From: Labrenzia sp. OB1
Lineage (GTDB): Bacteria > Pseudomonadota > Alphaproteobacteria > Rhizobiales > Stappiaceae
Length of the DNA: 64,000 nt
Direction: 5' to 3'
Assembly: GCF_001624695.1 (NCBI RefSeq)
Contig: NZ_JSEP01000024.1
Span: forward strand, 1-64,000
Under the pieces are notes generated by a model that was not told the DNA's origin, ran no database searches, and was given only the letters and a program-made list of their open reading frames with translations. Positions 26,794-37,267 of this stretch are shown one piece after another. Numbering within the stretch: the first letter of the stretch is position 1; each line of letters starts with the position of its first letter. A program made the position numbers and the translations under genes.

Positions 26794-28146
26794 CTAAAGC
26801 GAAAGCGCGGCCAGCTTGTCGCCGGCGGAGAGAAATGCCGCCGGATTGCTCGGTTTGTCGCCGCGGCGGATTTCGTAGTGCAGGTGGGCTCCGGTCGAGC
26901 GGCCGGTGGAGCCGACGTTGCCTATCAGGTCGCCGGCGAGTACATGGTCTCCCTTTGCCACGCGAAGGCGGCTCAGATGGGCGTAGCGGGTAACAAAGCC
27001 GTTGGCATGGCGGATTTCGACCATCTTGCCGTAGCCTCCCTTGCGCCCGGCGCCGACCACCGTGCCGGGAGCGGTTGCGAAGACGCGTGTGCCATAAGCT
27101 GCCTTGAAATCGATGCCGGTGTGCATGGCCAGACGGCCGAGGAAGGGGTCCACCCGGGGGCCGTAGCTGCTGGAAACGGAACTGTTTCGAACGGGTCGTT
27201 TTATCGGCAGGCGCAAGGTGGTGAACTTGATCCGGCGCAAGGCTTCAAGAGCCTTGGTGGCCCGCTGCAGCCGGCCCGGAAAGTTCTCTTCGGTGATCGG
27301 CTGAAAGGGACCGCCGATCGCGGTTTTCCTGCGCAGCGTCGCATTGATGGATGGCGTGATGGCGCGGGTGATGTCGAGAATGTCGTCTATGCGGCTTTCC
27401 GTGGCGATGGTGATGGCATCCACCGCAACGGTGCTTTCTTCATCCATCGCCGAGATGTGAGCTCTTACCGCGTCGAGAGCGGCTTGTTTTTCAGTGTTTT
27501 TTTTTACGGTTGATTGGGATTGAAGCGGATCTGAATCCGTCTTCTGCAGGATCGTAAGCGGATCGATGGTGTCCGATGAACCGTCTCGCAGGCCGAGGGC
27601 CTTCACCGGTTCGTCGATCAACAGACTCTCACCACCGATCGCCGACTTGTCTTCTTTTCCGATCGCGGCGAGATTGCCGGAATCCAAGGCCGGTTTTTGC
27701 GGTGGCAAGGGTTGGTCGCTGTTGAGATAAATGCCGTTGTATTCGGCTCGGGCCACGAGATCGGCAACGATCGCGTGGCGCTGATTGAGGCCCTGCTGGC
27801 GACGCAGAACATCCATGACCTGTATCTCGACGGTTTGCCTGTCGACCATCTGACGGCTGGTCAGGGTTTCGATCTCCGCCCGCAGCCGGTCGATGCGATC
27901 CTGGTATTCCAGAACAAGTTCCGTGCGTTCAGAACTGGCCTCGACCGTCATGTCGTGTTGCAAGAGGAGGTAGCCGACGGTCGCGGACACTGCCAGCGTT
28001 ACAGTCACGCAGGCAAGTGCACCGCAAATCAGGTGCAAGGGCCGGACACTGTAGGTTGTCGCCTTGGCGCCTTTATCCGGTGCCGGATGATGTGGCGCCA
28101 CCCACGGCGTCTGGTAAGGCCGATTCGTATTTAGGCGCTGTCGCAT
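26794..28146 (-). CDS. Membrane-anchored M23 (LytM-type) peptidase with coiled coil
   Basis: 450 residues from ATG at 28146 (a GTG at 28152 adds two). An N-terminal cytoplasmic tail and one membrane segment (LICGALACVTVTLAVSATVGYLLL, ~45-68) are followed by a coiled coil (SSERTELVLEYQDRIDRLRAEIETL) and a long variable region. The C-terminal M23 domain has HTGIDFKAAYGTRVFA, RYAHLSRL and the zinc motif HLHYEIRRG. The first ligand His-x-Gly-x-Asp and the HxH are both present, so it is probably an active endopeptidase on peptidoglycan cross-links rather than a degenerate EnvC-type activator. Genes bcp and DUF455 lie upstream on the same strand. Confidence 0.9.
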   Translation of the reverse strand: MRQRLNTNRPYQTPWVAPHHPAPDKGAKATTYSVRPLHLICGALACVTVTLAVSATVGYLLLQHDMTVEASSERTELVLEYQDRIDRLRAEIETLTSRQMVDRQTVEIQVMDVLRRQQGLNQRHAIVADLVARAEYNGIYLNSDQPLPPQKPALDSGNLAAIGKEDKSAIGGESLLIDEPVKALGLRDGSSDTIDPLTILQKTDSDPLQSQSTVKKNTEKQAALDAVRAHISAMDEESTVAVDAITIATESRIDDILDITRAITPSINATLRRKTAIGGPFQPITEENFPGRLQRATKALEALRRIKFTTLRLPIKRPVRNSSVSSSYGPRVDPFLGRLAMHTGIDFKAAYGTRVFATAPGTVVGAGRKGGYGKMVEIRHANGFVTRYAHLSRLRVAKGDHVLAGDLIGNVGSTGRSTGAHLHYEIRRGDKPSNPAAFLSAGDKLAALSL

Positions 28147-28235
28147 GTTCACTCAGTCACTGCCTGCATTCTGCAAAAGAACTGAGTCTGATTAGAGTTT
28201 GGTAAGGTTAATAAATCGTCTTCGCGGCCTTGAAA

Positions 28236-29093
28236 TCAGCCGGTCAAGCGCGCGAGAGGCTTGTAAAAACCGGGCGTTAGCCCTGCTTCCGAACGTGCGC
28301 GGTCGTTGAAGGGCGGTTTGAGCGCGCCGCGGAAGTGTTTGCGCACGAAAGCATGAAATGCAGGTTCGGGCCTGATTCCCTGACGATCGCACAGGAAACG
28401 GAACCATTTGGCGCCGAAAGCGACATGGTTCTTTTCGTCGCGGTAGATCACGTCCAGGCATCGGGCCGTGTCTTCGTCGCCGATGCCGCGTGCCTTTTCT
28501 ATCATCGGAGGGGTGATGTCGAGGCCGCGGGCTTCCAGCACGAGGGGGATGATGGCCAGCCGTGCGGCCAGATCGTTCCCGGTGCTCTGTGCCGCCTCCC
28601 ACAGGCCGTCATGGGCCGGCATGTCGCCATAAGCTGCGTCCAGCTTCGCCAGGCGGTCCTGGAGCATGGAAAAATGCTTGGCTTCTTCCAGACCGACCCG
28701 GACCCAGTCGTCGTAATAGGAACGCGGCAGACGGACATTGGCGAACCGTCCGATCAGGTCCCAGGTAAGATCGACCGCATTCAGCTCGATATGGGCGAGA
28801 GAATGGATCAGGGCCAGACGCCCGGACCTGCCGGTCAGACTGCGTTTCGGCATGTCGCGCGGGGTCAGCAGAACCGGCTTGTCCGGCCGGCCGGGCCGGT
28901 CGGGCATGGTCCCGTCCTTTGTCGGCGACCCGAGCGCCAGGTCCCGTTGAAACCAGGCTTTCGACACCGCGTAGGCCAACCGGACCTTTTCTGAGGTGTC
29001 CGGAGAGGCAACGATGGCGCGGGCTGCGGAAACAAGAGTGGGGGGCAGGACGGAGGAGGGCGCCGTCCTTGTGTCGCCGCTACGGAGTGTCAA
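28236..29093 (-). CDS. DUF455 ferritin-like domain protein
   Basis: 285 residues from a TTG at 29093 whose last two bases are shared with the bcp stop (TTGA), giving a coupled start; an ORF extension to 29243 lies inside bcp. The four-helix ferritin-like core shows paired metal-ligand motifs: HIELNAVDLTWD, EEAKHF, LEARGLD and DEKNHVAFG. DUF455 proteins are widespread in alpha- and betaproteobacteria, often beside tRNA-modifying MiaE-like relatives, and their function is not established; a di-iron oxidase role is plausible. Expression follows bcp, suggesting a link to oxidative or metal stress. Confidence 0.85.
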   Translation of the reverse strand: MTLRSGDTRTAPSSVLPPTLVSAARAIVASPDTSEKVRLAYAVSKAWFQRDLALGSPTKDGTMPDRPGRPDKPVLLTPRDMPKRSLTGRSGRLALIHSLAHIELNAVDLTWDLIGRFANVRLPRSYYDDWVRVGLEEAKHFSMLQDRLAKLDAAYGDMPAHDGLWEAAQSTGNDLAARLAIIPLVLEARGLDITPPMIEKARGIGDEDTARCLDVIYRDEKNHVAFGAKWFRFLCDRQGIRPEPAFHAFVRKHFRGALKPPFNDRARSEAGLTPGFYKPLARLTG

Positions 29094-29557
29094 AGGGCCT
29101 GAACCGCTTCCAGAACGGCTTGCGCGTGGCCGGGCACTTTCACCTTGCGCCAGACCCCGGCGATTTTTCCTGCCGAATCCACAAGAAATGTGGACCTCTC
29201 CACGCCCATGTATTTTTTGCCGTACATGGATTTTTCGACCCATACGCCATAGGCTTCCGCCGTGCCGGTGTGCGTATCGGCGCCCAGGCGAACCGCCAGA
29301 TTATGCTTGGCGATAAAATTGTCGTGTTTCTTTGCTGAATCCGGCGAAATGCCGATGATCGTGACGCCCGATTTTTCGAACTCCGGCATCAATTCGGTAA
29401 AGGCAATGGCCTCTTTTGTGCAGCCGGGCGTGTTGTCCTTGGGATAGAAATACGCCACCACGGGTTTGCCCTTCAATGCGCTGAGGCTGACGCGGCCACC
29501 GCCATCGCTTTCCAGATCGAAATCCGGTGCCGTATCTCCAATGTTCAGGTCTCCCAT
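29090..29557 (-). CDS. bcp: Peroxiredoxin of the BCP/PrxQ family, one-cysteine form
   Basis: 155 residues. Thiol peroxidase that reduces hydrogen and organic peroxides. Thioredoxin fold with the peroxidatic Cys46 in YPKDNTPGCTKEA. The usual PrxQ resolving cysteine five residues later (CxxxxC) is Ile here, and no other Cys is present, so it must use an external thiol. Arg in the active-site region is in the FLVDSAGKIAGVWRKV part of the fold. ATG at 29557. First gene of a bcp-DUF455-M23 group on the minus strand. Confidence 0.94.
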   Translation of the reverse strand: MGDLNIGDTAPDFDLESDGGGRVSLSALKGKPVVAYFYPKDNTPGCTKEAIAFTELMPEFEKSGVTIIGISPDSAKKHDNFIAKHNLAVRLGADTHTGTAEAYGVWVEKSMYGKKYMGVERSTFLVDSAGKIAGVWRKVKVPGHAQAVLEAVQAL

Positions 29558-29764
29558 TACGCCTTCCTTCTGTCACAGTTTGTGGGTTAATGCCGGGAAC
29601 CGGCAGTCTGGCAAGTTGCGACTGTCGCTTTTGCAGTTGCATTCGCTGTACCATAGAGTGTCCCGTGAATCGTTCAATGCGACACCGAGCGAAGCAGGCG
29701 ATTTGTCCCCGGGATCACACTGAACCGCCCAGGCGCCTTCAGGCGGAAGAATGGACTGAATTAC

Positions 29765-32700
29765 TTGCCCAAAAACGGCAGACCGAAAGGATCTAAGACA
29801 GCCCCTCCGCGAAAGACCGGTCGCATGCTTGTGCGCATTTTCTTCGCGGTCGTGCTCATTGGCGCCCTTGCGGGGCTGACGGTCCTGTTTGCTTCCGGCC
29901 CGGTGCGCATTCCCTTTCTTGGCCATCTTCTCGCGATGCAGGGAACACGGGGCCCCGTGACGCTGTCAGTGGCCCGCGCGAGCCTCGATTTTACCGCGCC
30001 CGGCGGCCTGGATGTCATCATCGAGGATGCAAGGGCGGACATCGACGGGCCGTCGCCTGTCAGCATCCGTTTGCCGAAACTGACCGCTCCGATCGACATG
30101 GACGCGCTTTTCTCCGGCCGGATCCATTTTTCATCGCTTGATCTTGAACAGCCGCACGTCCGACTGGCCTTGAGCGGCGGGCCCGCCAAGGTGCCGGAAC
30201 TGGGCCCCTTGATGGAAGCTGTCGACCGGATCAGCGATGTTGTGGACGATCAGTTCGCCCGGCGCGGCCTGAAGGTTGTTCGCATCGAGGACGGCTCCTT
30301 CGAACTTGCGGGACCCGCTTCCCGGCGGTTCAAAAATATCGACGCGGATATTTTCCGCGGAAGCAACCGGGTGATCCGTGTCTATGCCCGGATTTCCGGA
30401 AATATATCCAACTGGCGTCTGGAACTTGCCCGGAGCGCTTCGGAAAATGCCGGTTTCAAGAATATCGGCCTCGTGGTCAACGGCATTACGCTTGCCGAAT
30501 TGCTCGGACCGGAAGCGGCATCCAAACACGGAAAGGGCCTGCGCTTGCCGGCTTCCGCGAAAATGGAAGCCAGTCTGGACAAGCAGGGCAAGTTTGTCTC
30601 GGCGAATGCGGTTGCCCGGGTGCGCGATGGCTGGTTCCAGCTCGGCAAGACCCTTGTGGCCTTTGATGACGCGGCATTGTCGCTGTTGTTCACGGCGGGC
30701 CAGCAGGCAATCGACATCACGACATCGCATGTGATCCGAGGCAACACACGGCTCTTTTTTACAGGCTCTCTCATGCCCGGCCTAGACGGAACGCCCGAAT
30801 GGGGTGTCAGTCTGGACAGCAAATATCCCCAGTTCGGTCCGGCGGATGTTGCTGAAGACCCGAACATGCTGGAAGGCATGCAACTGCGCGGACGTTTCGA
30901 CCCGCAGGAACGGCTCTTGAGCATCGACCGCTTCACGGCCCGATCCGGGAAAGCCGTTGTTCACGGTGTCGCAACGCTTCAGTTTACCGCTGAGGGGCCT
31001 TATCTGGCGCTCGCGGCCGACGGCGAGAAGATACCTGTCGCCCTGGCAAAACAGGTCTGGCCGATCACACTGGTTCCCCCGGCACGGCGCTGGGTGGTGG
31101 ACCGGATCAAGGAAGGACTGATCGAGAGCGTTTCCTATACAGGCGCCCTGCGTCCGCCCGCCTTCAATCCCCGCGACCCGGATCCTGGCTGGTCCGGCAA
31201 TGGAATGCGCGTTGACATGACGTTTTCCGGCGGGGCCGTCACGCCGGTGGGCGACGTTCCGCAAATCAGCGGTCTCCAGGGCACGCTGACGATAGAAAAT
31301 GAAACATTGAGCGTTGCGGCGACCGGCGGGTCGGCGATGTCTTCGAAGGACGGAACGGTTATCCTGCCGTCCGGAGTTTTCGAGATTTACAATCTGCCGC
31401 TCCGGGACGGCAAGACCGCACGTGTTTCCACGCTGATGCAAGGCGACGTCGAAGACCTGGGCGCGATGGTGAACAGCGCACCTTTCCGGATACTGGAGCG
31501 CGCCGGCATCAGGAACGATGGGGTCAGCGGCACCGGCGAGATGAACATCGAAGCGACATTTCCGATGCAAAGACAGATCGACCTGGCTGATGTGGACTGG
31601 CAGGCGAACGGGAACTTCAAGAACTTTACAGACCCGCATCCGATCATGGGCCACACGGTTGCCGACGCGGATGTTTCGCTGCAAGCGGACAAGGATCAGG
31701 TCGCCATCGCCGGCAAGGGCGTTCTCGACGGGTTCAAGGCGGATATCGATCTGCTCGTCCCGCTGGGCGATTCCGGCATCGAGGGCAGACAGGATGTCGT
31801 CGTATCGGTGACCGCCGAAAAGCTCAAGGACAAGGGTATCGACCTGACCGCGTTTCTCGACGGTGGCATGACGCTCAGCGTCACCAAGGTTGCCGACGGG
31901 CAGGATTTCGTCGTCGACCTGAGGCAGACAGACGTGCGGCTGTCCGCACTTGGCTGGCGGAAAGCAAAGGGCGTGCCTGCGACGGCGTCCTTCAAGATGG
32001 TCGAGACCGCCGACGAGCGTCGCATTCAGGATTTCAAACTTGTTTCGGAGGGCGTCAACATCAGCGGTGCGCTGCGGTTGACCAGCGACGGTGAGTTGAC
32101 CCAGGCGTCCTTCGGAACTTTCAGGCTGCGGCCCGGCGATAATATCGAGGTTGATATCCAGCGGGCGTCGGATGGGCGTTACGACATTATCTTCGCCGGT
32201 TCGTCCTTCGACGGAAGGGGGCTGATACAGAGCATACGCAGTCCGGGCGGCAGCAAGGGAGCCGGTGACTTTTCAAGCGGGGCCAGAATCGCCGCGACCA
32301 TCGACAGGGTGACGGGCTTCAACAAGCAGACAATCGAAAATTTCTCCGGCAAGATTGACACGGGCAAGAGAGGGCTCGTCTCGGCCGATCTGCGCGGTAT
32401 GGTCAACGGCCGCGCCAATTTCGAATTCACAGTGAACGACAACGAGGGGTCGCAACTGGCCAATGGCCGCTTCGCGAATACCGGTGCGACGCTCAGGTTC
32501 CTGGATCTCTACGAGCGTATGCGCGGTGGGACGGGTGTGCTGAATGTCGTTATGGCCGATGAAGACAGCTGGGTGGGGGACTTCAACGTGACCTCCCTGC
32601 GCATCACCGAAGATCCGGCAATCCGGAGCATCCGCGAACGCGATCAGATCAGCAGGCGCAACAACGGGACGGATTCGCCGGTGGCGGCGGGCCGGAACAC

Positions 32701-33058
32701 GGGTTCCGCAAGCTTCGACACGCTCGACATCAATTTCACGCGCGAAGCCGACTTGCTGAGCATCAGCCGCGGGGCACTGCAGGGCAACGCGCTGGGGGGG
32801 ACCGTCAGCGGAACCGTCGATCTGGCCCAGCAGACCCTGAATCTCACGGGCACTTTCGTGCCGATCTACGCGCTCAATAATTTTTTCGCCAAGATCCCGC
32901 TGCTCGGTTTCGCTCTTGGCGGCGGTTCGGGTGAAGGGTTGATCGGTGTCACTTACCGGCTGTCGGGCTCACTTTCCGATCCGGTTCTTTCGGTCAATCC
33001 GATCTCCGCGATCGCTCCCGGCATTTTCCGCAAGATGTTCGAGTTCCAGTCGAACTGA
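29765..33058 (+). CDS. Giant AsmA/YhdP-like (DUF3971) envelope protein
   Basis: 1097 residues from a TTG at 29765; an ATG at 29825 (MLVRIFFAV) would start just before the only membrane segment (LVRIFFAVVLIGALAGLTVLF). The remainder is a long periplasmic repeat-like beta-rich protein with no cysteines that I can see. The C-terminal AsmA_2-type part includes FDTLDINFTREADLLSISRGALQGNALGGTVSGTVDLAQQTLNLTGTFVPIYALNNFFAKIPLLGFALGGG, a highly characteristic end. YhdP/TamB-type proteins bridge the membranes and carry phospholipids to the outer membrane in E. coli; by family this protein probably does likewise. Shares the intergenic region with divergent bcp. Confidence 0.88.
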   Translation: MPKNGRPKGSKTAPPRKTGRMLVRIFFAVVLIGALAGLTVLFASGPVRIPFLGHLLAMQGTRGPVTLSVARASLDFTAPGGLDVIIEDARADIDGPSPVSIRLPKLTAPIDMDALFSGRIHFSSLDLEQPHVRLALSGGPAKVPELGPLMEAVDRISDVVDDQFARRGLKVVRIEDGSFELAGPASRRFKNIDADIFRGSNRVIRVYARISGNISNWRLELARSASENAGFKNIGLVVNGITLAELLGPEAASKHGKGLRLPASAKMEASLDKQGKFVSANAVARVRDGWFQLGKTLVAFDDAALSLLFTAGQQAIDITTSHVIRGNTRLFFTGSLMPGLDGTPEWGVSLDSKYPQFGPADVAEDPNMLEGMQLRGRFDPQERLLSIDRFTARSGKAVVHGVATLQFTAEGPYLALAADGEKIPVALAKQVWPITLVPPARRWVVDRIKEGLIESVSYTGALRPPAFNPRDPDPGWSGNGMRVDMTFSGGAVTPVGDVPQISGLQGTLTIENETLSVAATGGSAMSSKDGTVILPSGVFEIYNLPLRDGKTARVSTLMQGDVEDLGAMVNSAPFRILERAGIRNDGVSGTGEMNIEATFPMQRQIDLADVDWQANGNFKNFTDPHPIMGHTVADADVSLQADKDQVAIAGKGVLDGFKADIDLLVPLGDSGIEGRQDVVVSVTAEKLKDKGIDLTAFLDGGMTLSVTKVADGQDFVVDLRQTDVRLSALGWRKAKGVPATASFKMVETADERRIQDFKLVSEGVNISGALRLTSDGELTQASFGTFRLRPGDNIEVDIQRASDGRYDIIFAGSSFDGRGLIQSIRSPGGSKGAGDFSSGARIAATIDRVTGFNKQTIENFSGKIDTGKRGLVSADLRGMVNGRANFEFTVNDNEGSQLANGRFANTGATLRFLDLYERMRGGTGVLNVVMADEDSWVGDFNVTSLRITEDPAIRSIRERDQISRRNNGTDSPVAAGRNTGSASFDTLDINFTREADLLSISRGALQGNALGGTVSGTVDLAQQTLNLTGTFVPIYALNNFFAKIPLLGFALGGGSGEGLIGVTYRLSGSLSDPVLSVNPISAIAPGIFRKMFEFQSN

Positions 33059-33128
33059 CCTGGCTGCAGGGTATTGTCCGTCAGAGGTTGCCACCCTTGT
33101 TGCAAGGGGGGGCGGTCCAGCGGGCCTT

Positions 33129-34382
33129 TCAGACAGGCTTCAGCAGAACATGCTTCTTCTTGCCGAGCGACAGCTTGATGACGCCGTCCTGTGTCACGTC
33201 GGCGAGGGAGAGCTGCCGGTTGTGGTCCTGCTCACTGCGGTCGTTGATCCGGACGGCACCGCCCTTGATGTTCCGGCGTACGTCCCCGTTGGAGGCGCAA
33301 AGACCGGCGGTCACGAACGCGGACAGAACGCCCAGGCCTGTTTCAAGCTCTGATCCGGAGATTTCCACCGTCGGCAAGCCTTCGGCGGACTGACCTTCCT
33401 CAAAGGCCTGACGGGCGGTTTCCGCCGCCGCCTCGGCTTTGTCCCGGCCGTGGATCAACGCGGTCGCTTCCGTCGCAAGTACTTTCTTTGCGTCGTTGAC
33501 CTCCGCACCCTCAAGGGCCGCAAGGCGGGCGATTTCATCCATCGGCAGAATGGTGAAGAGTTTCAGGAAACGTTCAACATCCGCATCCTCGGTGTTGCGC
33601 CAGTACTGCCAGTAGTCATAGGCGGAGAGCTGTTCCTCGTTGAGCCAGACGGCACCTGCAGCCGTCTTGCCCATCTTGGCGCCGGACGAAGTGGTCAGGA
33701 GCGGGGAGGTGAGGGCGAAAGCTTCCGTGTCTTCCATGCGCCGGACGAGATCCGTCCCGGACAGGATATTGCCCCACTGGTCGGACCCGCCCATCTGCAG
33801 GCGGCAGCCGGTGCGCCGGTAGAGTTCAAGAAAATCGTAGCCCTGGAGCAGCATGTAGTTGAATTCCAGGAAGGACAGATGCTGTTCGCGTTCCAGGCGC
33901 AGACGGACGGAATCGCGCTGGATCATCTGGTTGACGGAAAAATGCCGGCCGATGTCGCGCAGAAAGTCCACATAGTTGAGCTTCAGGAGCCAGTCCGCAT
34001 TGTCCAGCATGACGGCATCGGTCGGTCCGCCGCCGAATGTTAGGAGTTTCTCAAACACCTTCCTGATGCCGGCCTTGTTCTGTTCGATGATCTCTTCGGT
34101 GAGGATCTTGCGGCTTTCATCCTTGCCGGACGGATCGCCGACGCGTGTCGTTCCGCCGCCCATCAGGGCAATCGGGCGATGCCCGGTCTTTTGCAGCCAG
34201 TGCAGCATCATGATCGGAACGAGGGAGCCGGCATGGAGGCTCGGCGCCGTGCAGTCGAAACCGATATAGGCGGTGACGGCCTCTTTCTGGCAAAGCGCGT
34301 CCAGCCCGGCCGGGTCGGAAACCTGATGAATGAAACCGCGCTGCGAAAGAACGTTCAGAAAGTCCGATTTGAACTCGCTCAT
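33129..34382 (-). CDS. tyrS: Tyrosyl-tRNA synthetase
   Basis: 417 residues; charges tRNA-Tyr. Class I signatures: the HIGH motif appears as HAGS (H50-S53) and KMSKS as KMGKT (236-240). Tyrosine-pocket motifs DQWGNI and [13 protein letters not shown] are present. The C-terminal S4-like RNA-binding domain ([21 protein letters not shown]) ends at 417. ATG at 34382. It is convergent with the AsmA/YhdP-like gene, separated by 70 bp. Confidence 0.97.
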   Translation of the reverse strand: MSEFKSDFLNVLSQRGFIHQVSDPAGLDALCQKEAVTAYIGFDCTAPSLHAGSLVPIMMLHWLQKTGHRPIALMGGGTTRVGDPSGKDESRKILTEEIIEQNKAGIRKVFEKLLTFGGGPTDAVMLDNADWLLKLNYVDFLRDIGRHFSVNQMIQRDSVRLRLEREQHLSFLEFNYMLLQGYDFLELYRRTGCRLQMGGSDQWGNILSGTDLVRRMEDTEAFALTSPLLTTSSGAKMGKTAAGAVWLNEEQLSAYDYWQYWRNTEDADVERFLKLFTILPMDEIARLAALEGAEVNDAKKVLATEATALIHGRDKAEAAAETARQAFEEGQSAEGLPTVEISGSELETGLGVLSAFVTAGLCASNGDVRRNIKGGAVRINDRSEQDHNRQLSLADVTQDGVIKLSLGKKKHVLLKPV

Positions 34383-34716
34383 GCCTGCCTGTCCGTGATT
34401 TTTTTCTCGGGTATCGCCTCTCGGCGCTTCGGACGTGCTCTAGCGCGTGCAGCGGGCGTTGTAAATCGCGATAGCCGGAAAACCTGAAGGACGCCTGTCG
34501 CATGTGATCCGAGAGCCATGATGGCAATGCTCGTTGCCGGACGGACCGGTGAGGTCACCCGCACGGACAAGAATTCCGTTGCCGTGAGGTCTCTCCTCTT
34601 CTGTTTTTTCAATGAACCAGAGCGTGACACCGGTCACAGAGAAAAATTTCCGCGGTGGCTAGTGTTTCCTCATCAGCCAGCCCAATGCCGCTGAAGACCA
34701 GTTGAGAGGAAAAGAC
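34383..34716. other. Divergent promoter region between tyrS and the small exported protein gene
   Basis: 334 bp with no convincing gene. It contains a GTGAC/GTCAC inverted pair (34623-34636) near the start of the rightward gene, which might be an operator. Short open frames here (e.g. 34379-34630, minus) are unsupported. Confidence 0.4.
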
Positions 34717-34989
34717 ATGTTTCGCAAGTTCGCCATCGCCGCCGTAACCGTTGCCACCGTCGCAACCGCCGCCGTCACCATGACGCCGAATGAAGCCCAG
34801 GCCGGAAACCGCCGTGCAGGCGCCATCGCCGCAGGTGCCATTTTTGGTCTCGCCGCAGGTGCCATCATCGCCTCGCAGGCTCAGCCGCGCTATCACGCAC
34901 CCGTACGCTGCCACAATCAGCCGATCCGCCGCTGGAACCCCTACCATCGCCAGTATGTGGTCGTCGGGTATCGCCAGGTCTGTTACTGA
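34717..34989 (+). CDS. Small exported Gly/Arg-rich protein of unknown function
   Basis: 90 residues. ATG at 34717 is placed by the strong Shine-Dalgarno GAGAGGAAAAGAC. A signal peptide (RKFAIAAVTVATVATAAVTMTPNEAQA) is followed by a mature segment with one hydrophobic glycine/alanine-rich helix (AGAIAAGAIFGLAAGAIIASQ), then a basic, aromatic tail with two cysteines (VRCHNQPIRRW...YRQVCY). Small proteins of this build are common in Rhizobiales; some are named BA14K-like or similar. I do not recognise this one. Monocistronic, with its own terminator, so it is probably abundantly expressed. Confidence 0.8.
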   Translation: MFRKFAIAAVTVATVATAAVTMTPNEAQAGNRRAGAIAAGAIFGLAAGAIIASQAQPRYHAPVRCHNQPIRRWNPYHRQYVVVGYRQVCY

Positions 34990-35016
34990 GGGTAGTCAAC
35001 ATCACGCGAACGAATG

Positions 35017-35037
35017 GCCTCCTCCGGGAGGCTTTTT
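35017..35037 (+). terminator. Rho-independent terminator
   Basis: GCCTCC (35017-35022), loop TCCG, GGAGGC (35027-35032), then TTTTT. It ends the small exported protein's transcript 27 bp after its stop. Confidence 0.85.
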
Positions 35038-35111
35038 CGTTTTGAGCCGGCAGACTCAGAGGTTTCCTCTGAATCCTGCAACGGCATGCTAGGCGAACGG
35101 CACCTCAACAA

Positions 35112-35139
35112 AAAACCCCGGCCATATGACCGGGGTTTT
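35112..35139 (-). terminator. Rho-independent terminator of glnA
   Basis: AAAACCCCGG (35112-35121) and CCGGGGTTTT (35130-35139) form a ten-pair stem with an eight-base loop; on the minus strand it ends in a T-run. It lies 24 bp beyond the glnA stop and could also block read-through from the left. Confidence 0.85.
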
Positions 35140-35163
35140 CCTTATCCAAAAGAGCGGAAGCTC

Positions 35164-36573
35164 TTAGACCGAGTAGTACATGTCGAATTCGACCGGATGC
35201 GGCGTCATTTCGAAGCGCTCGACTTCTTCCATCTTCAGTTCGATGTAGGCATCGATCTGGTCGTCGTCGAACACGCCACCGGCTTTGAGGAACTCGCGGT
35301 CCTCATCGACAGCTTCCAGAGCTTCACGGAGCGATCCGCAAACCGTCGGGATTTCGGAGAGTTCTTCCGGCGGCAGGTCGTAGAGGTTCTTGTCCATGGC
35401 ATCGCCCGGGTGCAGCTTGTTCTTGATGCCGTCAAGGCCGGCCATCAGCAGCGCGGAGAAGCACAGGTACGGGTTCGCTGTCGGATCCGGGAAACGGACC
35501 TCGACGCGTTTCGCCTTCGGAGACGCCGTGAACGGAATACGGCAGGAGGCGGAACGGTTGCGCGAGGAGTATGCCAGCAGAACCGGTGCTTCATAACCCG
35601 GGACCAGACGCTTGTAGGAGTTGGTCGACGGGTTGGTGAAGGCGTTCAGGGCCTTGGCGTGCTTCAGGATGCCGCCGATGAAGTACAGGCAGGTCTCGGA
35701 CAGGTCGGCATACTGGTTGCCGGCAAACACAGGCTCGCCTTTGTTCCAGATGGACAGGTGGCAGTGCATGCCGGTGCCGTTGTCGCCGAAAACTGGCTTC
35801 GGCATGAAGGTCGCGGTCTTGCCGTAGGCATGGGCAACCTGGTGCACGACATATTTGTAGACCTGCATGTTGTCGGCGCACCGTGTCAGGTGGTCGAATT
35901 TCATGCCGAGTTCGTGCTGGGCAGCGGCCACTTCGTGGTGGTGCTTTTCAGTCGGAACGCCCATTTCACCCATGACGGACAGCATTTCGGAGCGGATGTC
36001 CTGGGCGCTGTCGATCGGCGGAACCGGGAAGTAGCCGCCCTTGGTGCGCGGACGGTGGCCGAGGTTGCCGGTTTCGTACTCGGAACCCATGTTCGAAGGC
36101 AGTTCGGCACCGTCGAGAACGAAGCCCGTGTTGTACGGGTCAGCGGTGAAGCGAACGTCGTCGAACATGAAGAATTCAGCTTCCGGACCGATGTAGATCG
36201 TGTCGCCGAAACTGCCGGATTTCACGTAGGCTTCCGCCTTCTTGGCGGTCATGCGCGGATCGCGGTTGTAGCCTTCGCCGGTGATCGGGTCGACGACGTC
36301 GCAGAAGATCGCCAGTGTGGATTGGGCGAAGAACGGGTCGATATGCGCGGATTCCGGATCGAGGATCAGCATCATGTCGGACTCGTTGATGGCCTTCCAG
36401 CCGGCGATGGACGAGCCGTCGAAGGCAACGCCTTCAGCGAACATGTCTTCGTCTACAAGAGCAACGTCCATGGTGACGTGCTGCATTTTGCCTCTCGGAT
36501 CGGTGAAGCGCAGGTCGACGAATTTCACGTCCTTATCCTGAATCTCCTTCAGGACTTCAGCGGCAGTGGTCAT
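35164..36573 (-). CDS. glnA: Glutamine synthetase, type I
   Basis: 469 residues; joins ammonia to glutamate, the main nitrogen-assimilating enzyme. ATG at 36573 is chosen because AAGGG lies nine bases upstream; an ATG at 36582 would leave only one base. Family motifs: MQHVTMD beta-Grasp end, [29 protein letters not shown] metal/ATP site, [22 protein letters not shown] and the C-terminal adenylylation loop NLYDLPPEE with Tyr398. This Tyr and the length place it in the GSI-beta class regulated by GlnE adenylyltransferase. It follows glnB by 127 bp on the same strand and terminates at the hairpin 35112-35139. Confidence 0.98.
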   Translation of the reverse strand: MTTAAEVLKEIQDKDVKFVDLRFTDPRGKMQHVTMDVALVDEDMFAEGVAFDGSSIAGWKAINESDMMLILDPESAHIDPFFAQSTLAIFCDVVDPITGEGYNRDPRMTAKKAEAYVKSGSFGDTIYIGPEAEFFMFDDVRFTADPYNTGFVLDGAELPSNMGSEYETGNLGHRPRTKGGYFPVPPIDSAQDIRSEMLSVMGEMGVPTEKHHHEVAAAQHELGMKFDHLTRCADNMQVYKYVVHQVAHAYGKTATFMPKPVFGDNGTGMHCHLSIWNKGEPVFAGNQYADLSETCLYFIGGILKHAKALNAFTNPSTNSYKRLVPGYEAPVLLAYSSRNRSASCRIPFTASPKAKRVEVRFPDPTANPYLCFSALLMAGLDGIKNKLHPGDAMDKNLYDLPPEELSEIPTVCGSLREALEAVDEDREFLKAGGVFDDDQIDAYIELKMEEVERFEMTPHPVEFDMYYSV

Positions 36574-36700
36574 AGTGTCCATCCCTTGATTTATAGTGTG
36601 AACGGTTGGGTTTGGTTCCGGCCCGGCTGGGGTCCTTGAATGTTGGCCCGTTGCTCGAGACCGGAATTGGGATCACCGGCGGATGCCGGGAACGGGTGGG

Positions 36701-37144
<444 letters not shown>

Positions 37145-37251
37145 TCATATGAATGCAGGTTGATCGATCTTGCGGTCTCGGGGCATCTCGTCCAGATCCG
37201 GCAGGACGCGGGATGCTCCGAAAGGCCCGTGAGGGCCGTTGCTGGCTATAA

Positions 37252-37267
37252 AGCACGATACGTGCCA
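37252..37267 (-). promoter_or_regulatory. Sigma-54-type promoter of glnB-glnA
   Basis: Minus strand TGGCAC-GTATC-GTGC: GG and GC dinucleotides separated by exactly ten bases, with the -24 box TGGCAC perfect and the -12 box differing in one base from TTGC. It would start an ~200-nt leader ahead of glnB. Sigma-54 plus NtrC control of glnBA is known in rhizobia. A half-palindrome GCCGC/GTGGC lies about 45-60 bp upstream of the -24 box on the minus strand and may be an NtrC site. Score is moderate as it is a motif match only. Confidence 0.65.
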
